Below the pieces are notes generated by a model. The model was not told the DNA's origin, searched no databases, and saw only the letters and a program-made list of their open reading frames with translations. A stretch of DNA of 8,250 bases from Oscillospiraceae bacterium (lineage in GTDB: Bacteria; Bacillota; Clostridia; Oscillospirales; Oscillospiraceae): positions 1-8,250 of the forward strand of contig JAITQY010000144.1 in assembly GCA_031288675.1 (NCBI GenBank), read 5' to 3'. A program made the position numbers and the translations under genes. Positions 1 to 6,200 of this stretch are shown here, piece after piece (positions within the stretch are counted from its first letter, which is position 1; every line of letters starts with the position of its first letter).

Positions 1-71
1 CGCGGAATAGACAAATCTTCGTTCCTCAGGTTGTGAGTTTTGGCTCCCTTGATGACTATATTAGACTGCAT
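1..71 (-). CDS. uvrA: UvrABC excinuclease subunit A, N-terminal fragment (partial)
   Basis: Reading leftward from the ATG at 71-69, the 23 visible codons begin MQSNIVIKGAKTHNL and continue RNEDLSIPR. This is the conserved opening of UvrA, where an 'I.I.GAr.HNLknidl.iPr' stretch precedes the first Walker A motif. UvrA is the ATP-dependent DNA-damage sensor of nucleotide excision repair, working with UvrB in the cytoplasm. The start is supported by an AAAGGAAG ribosome binding site at 84-77, five bases before the ATG. The remaining roughly 900 residues expected for the family lie outside the window. It follows the CBS-domain membrane-protein gene in the same direction after a 62 bp gap with no visible terminator, so it may be partly cotranscribed. 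I see no clear promoter of its own and no LexA-type operator in the gap. The identification rests on a short but very characteristic stretch. Confidence 0.88.
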   Translation of the reverse strand, partial: MQSNIVIKGAKTHNLRNEDLSIP

Positions 72-133
72 TGTGACTTCCTTTGTAATTAATAGTGGGA
101 TATGTGCGGAGGCGCGCGGTATGCGGCAATAGT

Positions 134-1483
134 TTAACTCTGCTGGCTTTGCGGTATTGGTACTCCGCTCTTTCTGACACGGGCGGTTTCAAGGCGGTGG
201 TCGCTGATTTCGGTACACTCAATAATCAGACCGTTAGCCTCTAATGCGGGAGTTTCACCGTCATCCGGAACTTCGCCGAGCGAACCGAATACCCACCCGC
301 CGAACGTGTCGAACTCCTCGACAGGAAGAGTGACGTTCAGCGCGGCGGCGACATTGTCAAGCTCTGCCGAACCTTGTACAAGCCATTCGTTATCCGCAAT
401 AGCGGTGATTTCCTGAATATCTTCGTTGTCTTCGTCGTCCTCGTCAAACTCGCCGACGATTTGCTCAATGAGGTCATTAATAGTAATAATGCCGCTCATA
501 CCGCCGTATTCATCTAAAACGACCGCGAAGTGCGTTCGGGTAGATTTCATATTGCGGAAAAGAGCGTCTGCCTTAACGCCCTCCGGCACGAACCAAGCGG
601 AGTGAATAGCGTGTTTAAGCGCATTCTCGCGGTTGCGCGGTTCCAAGCGGTAATAGTCTTTAGACGAAAGGATACCGATGATGTCGTCGCCGTCCTCGCC
701 CGCAACGGGATAATAACTGTGACGGGTTTCGCGGATTTTGGTTTCCCATTCCTCGTCTGTGTCGTCTATCCAAAGCGTATCGACGTCGGTGCGGTGCGTC
801 ATAACCTCATCCGCGCTTAAGTCATTAAACGCGAAGACATTATTGATGATTTCCTTTTCGCTTTCGGCGATTGCGCCCTTTTCACTGCCCTCGTCGACCA
901 TCATCCTGATTTCTTCTTCGCTGACCTTGCGCGCGTCCTCGTTGGGGTCTATACGCATTAAGCGAAGGATAGCGTCAGTAGTCTTTGTAAGCAGCCATAC
1001 GATAGGAGCGAAGAGCTTTGATAAGAACCAAATCGTACCTGCAAGCGCAAGCGCGATTTGCTCCGCCTTATGCCGTCCGATGCCTTTGGGTACAAGCTCG
1101 CCCAAGGCAAGCGTGATATAGCTAAGGATAAGCGTAATCAGTATCAGACTGACAGCGTGAACCGTAGAATACGGTAAACCCGCGCCGGCGGCGTCTATCC
1201 ACCGCGCGAGACGTCCGGCGAAATTCTCCGCCGCGAACGCACTTCCAAGGAAGCCGGCGAGAGTTATGGCTACCTGAATAGTTGCGAAAAACTTAGAGGG
1301 AATTGCAAGAATTCCCAACAATTTTAGGGCACGTTTATTGCCCGCAGCCGCAAGGCGTTCCAGCCTTGCATCATTGATTGTGACCACTGCCATTTCGGCA
1401 CACGCAAAAATCGCGTTAACAGCTATAAGCAATACCTGTAACGCTATTTGCCATAATATAGGGTCCGGGTCTCCGGTAGGCAT
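134..1483 (-). CDS. CNNM/CorB-type 'hemolysin family' membrane protein with CBS pair and CorC_HlyC domain
   Basis: This 449-residue protein has the complete UPF0053 architecture. An N-terminal DUF21/CNNM transmembrane domain has hydrophobic segments near residues 10-30, 65-85, 105-128 and 140-165, with the family motif LALGELVPKGIGR at 125-137. A CBS pair follows (about 222-345, including VMTHRTDVDTLW and VVLDEYGGMSGIITINDLIE), then an acidic stretch (FDEDDEDNED, 346-355). A C-terminal CorC_HlyC domain (about 360-436) contains FDTFGGWVFGSLGEVPDDGE. Family length is usually 420-450, so it looks intact. Relatives such as CorB and MpfA are linked to magnesium transport or efflux at the cytoplasmic membrane, with CBS domains sensing nucleotide-Mg; 'hemolysin' is a historical label. 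A Mg2+/Co2+ role is inferred from family, not shown here. The start at 1483 was chosen over an in-frame ATG at 1495 and a TTG at 1585 because GGAGGA sits just upstream and a promoter lies inside the longer reading. Two upstream promoters drive it, and uvrA follows downstream. Confidence 0.93.
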   Translation of the reverse strand: MPTGDPDPILWQIALQVLLIAVNAIFACAEMAVVTINDARLERLAAAGNKRALKLLGILAIPSKFFATIQVAITLAGFLGSAFAAENFAGRLARWIDAAGAGLPYSTVHAVSLILITLILSYITLALGELVPKGIGRHKAEQIALALAGTIWFLSKLFAPIVWLLTKTTDAILRLMRIDPNEDARKVSEEEIRMMVDEGSEKGAIAESEKEIINNVFAFNDLSADEVMTHRTDVDTLWIDDTDEEWETKIRETRHSYYPVAGEDGDDIIGILSSKDYYRLEPRNRENALKHAIHSAWFVPEGVKADALFRNMKSTRTHFAVVLDEYGGMSGIITINDLIEQIVGEFDEDDEDNEDIQEITAIADNEWLVQGSAELDNVAAALNVTLPVEEFDTFGGWVFGSLGEVPDDGETPALEANGLIIECTEISDHRLETARVRKSGVPIPQSQQS

Positions 1484-1487
1484 ATGT

Positions 1488-1493
1488 TCCTCC
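1488..1493 (-). promoter_or_regulatory. Ribosome binding site that fixes the start of the CBS-domain gene
   Basis: On the minus strand GGAGGA is followed by ACAT and then the ATG at 1483. The same GGAGG overlaps the upstream in-frame ATG at 1495, which has no site of its own before it. This makes the 449-residue form the best call. Confidence 0.8.
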
Positions 1494-1517
1494 ATACTTT
1501 CATATAATTTTTTTGAT

Positions 1518-1546
1518 AGTATAACACACTTGATTAAAAATGTAAA
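1518..1546 (-). promoter_or_regulatory. Sigma-A-type promoter, proximal, for the CBS-domain gene
   Basis: The minus strand carries TTTACA (1546-1541), a 17-base spacer and TATACT (1523-1518), with TGT immediately before the -10 hexamer (extended -10). The predicted start is near 1511, giving a leader of about 28 nt that includes the GGAGGA site. Because it lies inside the open frame extending upstream to a TTG at 1585, it argues against that longer start. Confidence 0.72.
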
Positions 1547-1600
1547 GAAGAATTTTATAAAGCCGCAAAAACAAGTTTTGGGCAATTACAGGATAATTGC

Positions 1601-1629
1601 ATTATAGCACATAAATTCGCATTTGTCAA
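1601..1629 (-). promoter_or_regulatory. Perfect-consensus sigma-A promoter, distal, for the CBS-domain gene
   Basis: The minus strand carries TTGACA (1629-1624), exactly 17 bases, then TATAAT (1606-1601), a perfect match to the vegetative consensus. The predicted start is near 1594, giving a leader of about 110 nt before the ATG at 1483. I see no recognisable Mg2+ riboswitch (M-box) in that leader. Together with the promoter at 1518-1546 this makes a tandem pair. Confidence 0.8.
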
Positions 1630-1697
1630 TAGGCAAGTTACTTGAAAAGGTAAACAATTTGTGAACGCCCATTTTTAGGAGCGGCGGAGGTTAATAT

Positions 1698-2168
1698 ATG
1701 GCTTACAATCCGGAAACGGCAATCGCATACGCTCACCGTTGGGCAAAATCACGTAATCCGAGATACGCAGACTTTGATCCGATTGGAGGGGACTGCACTA
1801 ATTTTATATCCCAGTGTCTGCTTGCCGGGGGATTTGAGATGAATTATACGCCTGTGACGGGATGGTTTTTCAATACTCTTAACTCCAGAAGCCCGAGCTG
1901 GAGCGGAGTGGAGGAATTGCATAAGTTTATCGTAACCAATCAGGGCAATGGCGTGCGCGGAACAGACGGCGGCGTATCACAGGTTCAGCCGGGCGACGTA
2001 ATCCAGCTGTCGTTTGACGGAGTGACTTTCGAGCATTCGCTGTTTGTGGTGGAGGAGATAGCGCCGGACGGAGATCCGCTTGTTTGTACGCATACATATG
2101 ACAGCGATTCCCGCGCGCTGTCCAGTTATAGTTATGCCCGGTCGAGGGGGATACTTATTGCGCGGTAG
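1698..2168 (+). CDS. Amidase-domain protein (Amidase_6 type), cytoplasmic
   Basis: This 156-residue protein is essentially one papain-like amidase domain of the 'putative amidase domain' (Amidase_6) family common in Clostridia and Bacilli. Hallmarks include AIAYAHRWAKSRNPRYADFD (8-27), then GGDCTNFISQCL (30-41) with the presumed nucleophile C33. The family NYTP...GW stretch is at 49-56, SPSWSGVEEL at 65-74 and PGDVIQL at 98-104. EHSLFVVEE (112-120) holds H113, the likely catalytic histidine, and THTYDSDSRALSSY (131-144) offers an acidic partner. The family is predicted to cleave amide bonds, possibly in peptidoglycan, but the substrate is not established. There is no signal peptide or membrane segment, so the product should stay in the cytoplasm or be released by lysis. 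The start has GGCGGAGG at 1683-1690, seven bases upstream. It is divergent from the CBS-domain gene, and a strong terminator follows 80 bp after the stop. I found no convincing promoter for it. Confidence 0.88.
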   Translation: MAYNPETAIAYAHRWAKSRNPRYADFDPIGGDCTNFISQCLLAGGFEMNYTPVTGWFFNTLNSRSPSWSGVEELHKFIVTNQGNGVRGTDGGVSQVQPGDVIQLSFDGVTFEHSLFVVEEIAPDGDPLVCTHTYDSDSRALSSYSYARSRGILIAR

Positions 2169-2248
2169 AGCTTTGCGGCGGCAATAAGGCTGACCGCGGA
2201 AGATGAGCTTTAACGCCGCGCCGGGCGAGATAGTCATGTAAAGTAAAT

Positions 2249-2286
2249 TATAAATACAGGAACGTGAGACCGTTCCTGTATTTATA
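2249..2286 (+). terminator. Rho-independent terminator after the amidase gene
   Basis: Arms ATAAATACAGGAACG (2250-2264) and CGTTCCTGTATTTAT (2271-2285) are perfectly complementary around the loop TGAGAC, and 2249/2286 add one more pair. The GC-containing core is flanked by an A-rich left side and a U-rich right side, so it could also stop leftward transcription. It lies 80 bp after the amidase stop and insulates spoIIR from readthrough. Confidence 0.88.
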
Positions 2287-2333
2287 TTAGTGTAACGTTC
2301 TGAAGTGAAAAGCGCAATGAGCTTTAGCATTAT

Positions 2334-2363
2334 GTATAATCATTCTGTATCCTGTCAATAATC
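2334..2363 (+). promoter_or_regulatory. Candidate forespore (sigma-F-like) promoter for spoIIR
   Basis: GTATA (2334-2338), a 15-base spacer and GTCAATAATC (2354-2363) resemble the sigma-F pattern GYATA-N15-GGNNANAATW, with mismatches at the second and last -10 positions. In Bacillus subtilis spoIIR is transcribed by sigma-F, which motivates the call. A start near 2370 would leave a leader of only about 15 nt beginning at the AGGAGG site, which is short. A TATAAT at 2335-2340 overlaps but has no matching -35 hexamer. Confidence 0.35.
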
Positions 2364-2384
2364 ACGGCAGGAGGATGTGCCTTT

Positions 2385-2975
2385 ATGAATAAATTTAATG
2401 TAAAATATCTGCTTATTGCTTTTACGGTGCTGATTGCCGTGGCATATTCGGCAAGGGTTGAAACGGATCAGGAGCAGCTTTCGCAACGGCTGATTCGATT
2501 GCGCGTGGTGGCTAACAGTGACAGCGCGGCAGATCAAACGTACAAACTTGAAGTGCGCGACAGGGTTTTAGACGACATTGCGCCTATACTTGACGGGGTA
2601 AGCGGCAGAGAGGAAGCGCTGGAGCGTTTGAATGCGGCGCTTCCGGCGCTTGCGGAGAGCTATCCGGATTGCGAGGTTACGCTGCGCCGGCAGTTCTTTC
2701 CGGAGAGGGAGTACAATACGTTCAGTCTGCCGGCGGGCGAATACGCTTCGTTGCAGCTGACGATAGGTGACGGAGAGGGCAGAAACTGGTGGTGCGTGCT
2801 GTTTCCTCCGCTGTGTACAGAGGCGGCGAGTGCGGAAAATTTAGACGCTGAGGACGCGTTTGCAATGCTTAGCGAGGAGCAGGTAAGCTTTATAAAAGGT
2901 GAATCGGGGAAGTATAAAATCAAGTTCAGAATAATGGATTTAATATCTAAAATTAAACATTTTGTAGTAGAATGA
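2385..2975 (+). CDS. spoIIR: Stage II sporulation protein R
   Basis: SpoIIR is made in the forespore and exported to the intermembrane space. There it activates the membrane protease SpoIIGA to process pro-sigma-E in the mother cell, so it is a key intercompartment signal early in sporulation. The 196-residue product has a hydrophobic N-terminal export segment (about 7-22, YLLIAFTVLIAVAYSA). The two family signatures follow: LIRLRVVANSDSAADQ (36-51) running into KLEVRDRVL (54-62), and YNTFSLPAGEYASLQLTIG (110-128) running into RNWWCVLFPPLC (133-144), with two cysteines. The tail KYKIKFRIMDLISKI (177-191) also fits the family ending. Length is normal for clostridial SpoIIR. AGGAGG at 2369-2374 precedes the ATG by ten bases. 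It stands alone between the upstream terminator and the adhesin promoter. I see no terminator in the 101 bp that follow, so some readthrough into the adhesin gene is possible. Confidence 0.95.
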   Translation: MNKFNVKYLLIAFTVLIAVAYSARVETDQEQLSQRLIRLRVVANSDSAADQTYKLEVRDRVLDDIAPILDGVSGREEALERLNAALPALAESYPDCEVTLRRQFFPEREYNTFSLPAGEYASLQLTIGDGEGRNWWCVLFPPLCTEAASAENLDAEDAFAMLSEEQVSFIKGESGKYKIKFRIMDLISKIKHFVVE

Positions 2976-3076
2976 AAAATGATGAATAAAAAAGACTTAC
3001 ACATAATTATATGAAGTTAAAGTTTGTATATGTTATAAAACTTGGAAAATATTATATAAAATTATGATAAAACCTA

Positions 3077-3105
3077 TTGACAAAACTGGCAGAGGTGTGT
3101 ATAAT
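3077..3105 (+). promoter_or_regulatory. Perfect-consensus sigma-A promoter for the giant adhesin gene
   Basis: TTGACA (3077-3082), exactly 17 bases, and TATAAT (3100-3105) match the vegetative consensus perfectly. Transcription would begin near 3112, leaving a leader of about 150 nt before the ATG at 3263. The strength implied suggests high or constitutive expression unless a repressor or the leader controls it. Confidence 0.85.
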
Positions 3106-3262
3106 ACCCAAGATAAGATATTATAGAATTATTATGAAATTTAGATGTTAGTTGTCCAATTTAGGTGAATATTGAATATGTAGTATAGTAAAAGTAATGA
3201 GATGGCAATTATGTATTTTCATTTGGTTAATATCTAGAAAACATCTATCGGAGGAAAAATTT
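3106..3262 (+). other. AT-rich 5' leader of the adhesin gene
   Basis: This stretch between promoter and start codon is distinctly more AT-rich than the coding DNA around it. AGATATTA (3116-3123) and TAATATCT (3228-3235) are complementary and could close a loop holding most of the leader, leaving the GGAGG site (3250-3254) free. I recognise no riboswitch class and no terminator hairpin. An eight-base AT pairing could be chance. Confidence 0.45.
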
Positions 3263-6200
3263 ATGTCGTTGAAGACAACATCTCGTAAGCTGATATCGCT
3301 GCTTATGACAGTGGTAATGTTGCTGTCTATGTTCCAGCCGTTCGCGCTCGCCGAAGGCGAGACTGCGGAAGACCTTACAGCTTACGACGGTACGAAAGCG
3401 GAAATTATTGCCGGGCTGGTACTTACCGGCTATGACGCACAGACGCGGACACTTAGCTTTGATGCTAACGTATCGGCGGAGAGCAAAGACACTATAGACT
3501 ACATATATAATAGCGTGACCGGCAAACTTTACGATTCGTCCGCAGAGCGCGGCGGCGCGATTGTGTTCGGCGACATTCAGACGGGTTCCGGCGGTGTTAT
3601 CGGAAATTTTGAGGTTGTTCTTGAGGACTCAGAAAATCCGGCTGACATACTTGACGAACTGATACTCAAAATATATGTTGACGGAAAAGAGAGCGGAATA
3701 GAGGTAGACGCACTCTATGATCCTGAGATGATAAGCGAAGAGGGTGAAACGGGTAACGGACCTCAGCAGGCTGGCGGGTTTACGCCGCTGTCCACTCCGG
3801 ACGGAGTAGGTACGGGACACGCGTACCCGAATGTTCCTGGCGATATGACTTCAAATGTACCGGGCATATCGGCTGCGCGCGGTCAGTTCCCGGCTGCACA
3901 ATATTATAGTGAAACCGATAACGCGTTCACGCTGACGACCGGATCCGGAGCGTTAGTATTTAATATTGTGTATAACATTGCAACGAGCGGCGATTGGACA
4001 GACGGATACTTCCTTGTGATCCAAATCCCGGAGAGTTCAGAAGTTTGGGAAAGCACGGAAACGAATTATAAGGTAAAGACGGTTTTCTCAAATAACAGCG
4101 CCTACAACAGCGAAGACGTTAACTTTGTTGAAATCGGACGTGTGGAAAACTTCTTTGCGGACGGCAAGGACGCATATGTGTATGCGACTTGGTTTGACCA
4201 TGATGACGCTAACCTTGGCGAACGCTTAATGGTACGCGATAACCTGCGGTTTGAATTTAACAACGGTTATACTCCCAACGGGTACGGGACGGAGGTCGCG
4301 GCTTATTTCTACCCCGCGAAGCTGCCTGCGGACTTTGACGTGAATACTGACATAGACGCCGGATACTGCGCGGCGGATTATCTTGAGCTTCAGATGACCG
4401 GAGCTGTTCGCGCGATGTACGGAAAGACCAACAGCCAGGACGATGTAATAGCTTGGTATCCAAGCGCAACGATTACTGCGGTTTCGGAATATCCGGTAGG
4501 AACCGGACCCGACGCGCTGTATACGATCAATGCGGCGCTTAACGGTGGAACGACGTCTATGACTGTCCCGACTGAGCGTACATATGCCGACGTTTACGGT
4601 TCGGTTACCGGAACTAAAACGAAGCAGTCATTTACGTATAAAGTAGATATTGATACGCCGCTTACTGATACTTTAAGAGGACGCGTATTCCTTAAAAATG
4701 CAAGTGTAGACGTTGCGCTCAGCGGATTTAAGAACACGCCCGACGGCAAACCGGTAAGCGTCGTTGTCAGCAAGGCGGCGAGCGGTGCTAACCCGATTGC
4801 CAATACATATGACGGCGGCAGCGGAAACTTCAGTTTTGATATTTCCGGAACGGAGCTTAGCCCGCTCAGTGATACGAGGTACTATATTATAGTTACATAT
4901 AATAAAGACCCGTATACCGTAATGAACGATATGATGTTAGCGCTTAGTGAAGTTTCGTCTGCTAACCCGGATCGTTTGAACGGCGGCGGTACGCTTGTCG
5001 CTACCTCGCTTAGCGCCGCGCTGAATTACACGCCGGTTACTGACAGTAAGAAGCGCACGGTGAACACTGCGGCTCCGGCGGAGCTGGCGTTCGGCTATAC
5101 GCAGGCGGCTCCGGCGCTTCCGACGCTTACGTTCGAAACGAAGATTAACGTGTCCGGTACAGTGTCAGCTTATGATACCGCGAAGCGGGCTATTTATCCG
5201 GCGGCTTCGGGCGGACTGGAATATAAGCTGTATACTTCAGGCGGAACTCACGTAGCGGACGGAGTCATTGACACGTACGGAAACACGACGCTGAACAAAG
5301 CCGAGTCTCCCGCGGAAGATTATCAGCTTGCAATAGGCGAGTACTACTTAAAAATCAACGGCGGTATCGCCGGCTTTGAGAGCGTCTATTATCAGGCTAA
5401 TCAGATTATGCAGTCTGCACAGAACGATTACCGCATACTGATAAAGGTTGACGACCCTGACGGTGACGGCAGTCCGCGCGTGCAAATTGATTACACGCCG
5501 GATACAGCCGGCGACTGGGAGCTTCAACCGTCAAACTGGGCGTTTACTTATGCGTCACAGAGCAAAACTACGGTTATGATTCCTATCGAACGTCAGGCGT
5601 TCGGGCAGAGCGCGGCGGAATGGGCGAATATGCGCGCAGACTTTCCGTATACCTCGGCGATTCAAAGTACTGCCGGAATTACGATGGTAAGTATGGGGGA
5701 CGCCGGAGCGGTGTTCAATAATACGCTGACGACGTGGTCAAGCGAGCAAACTAATTTCACGCTTAATCCGACGGTAACTTATGACAGCACGTTTGCTTAC
5801 GCTCTGTTTGAGGGCGTACCCGTACCGTCAGCCGGTAATACATATACGTTTAGCGTGATCGGCGGACTTACGTCTATTTTAGACTCCGGTATTACTTATA
5901 ATTACATTGCTGACCAGGCGGTTACCGTGACTATCGGTTCAGATGCGTGGGCAGCGCCAGTCAAGGCTGATCAAACGCTGAAATTTAAGAGCAATAAGGG
6001 CGGCTTCAAAGTAGGTAAGGTTTTTGTCGATGACAAAGCGGCGCTTACTGAGATTGTTACGAACGTCGGCGCGGTAACTATACAGTTTGATCTGTATAAG
6101 ATGGATGAGACAGGTACGACGGTTATTGATACGTCTGCACCGACGTATACCGATGTGCGTATCAGTGGTACCGTCAACGACACGAATAAGTGGATTGCGC

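Noticed and set aside
530..1121. Plus-strand open frames (530-820, 738-1121) within the CBS-domain gene
   Set aside because: They are antisense shadows of a well-supported gene with no recognisable protein features.
1484..1585. N-terminal extension of the CBS-domain protein from a TTG at 1585 or an ATG at 1495
   Set aside because: No ribosome binding site precedes either codon, the extension is AT-rich and not family-like, and a promoter lies inside it.
1610..1617. CATAAATT as a sigma-E -10 element for the amidase gene
   Set aside because: No properly spaced -35 element is present, so the match is likely chance in AT-rich DNA.
2175..2219. GCGGCG (2175-2180) and CGCCGC (2214-2219) as a possible terminator hairpin
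   Set aside because: The arms are six bases around a 33-base loop with no U tract; the hairpin at 2249-2286 is far better.
2203..2326. Ten-base direct repeat ATGAGCTTTA at 2203-2212 and 2317-2326
   Set aside because: It is short with no flanking similarity; a duplicated site or attachment sequence is not supported.
1977..3004. Minus-strand open frames opposite the amidase and spoIIR genes (1977-2330, 2355-2537, 2660-3004)
   Set aside because: They overlap recognised genes or the terminator, and their translations look like no known protein.
3011..3045. AAGTTT/AAACTT inverted repeat as a spoIIR terminator
   Set aside because: The stem is short and AT-rich with a 12-base loop and no convincing U tract.
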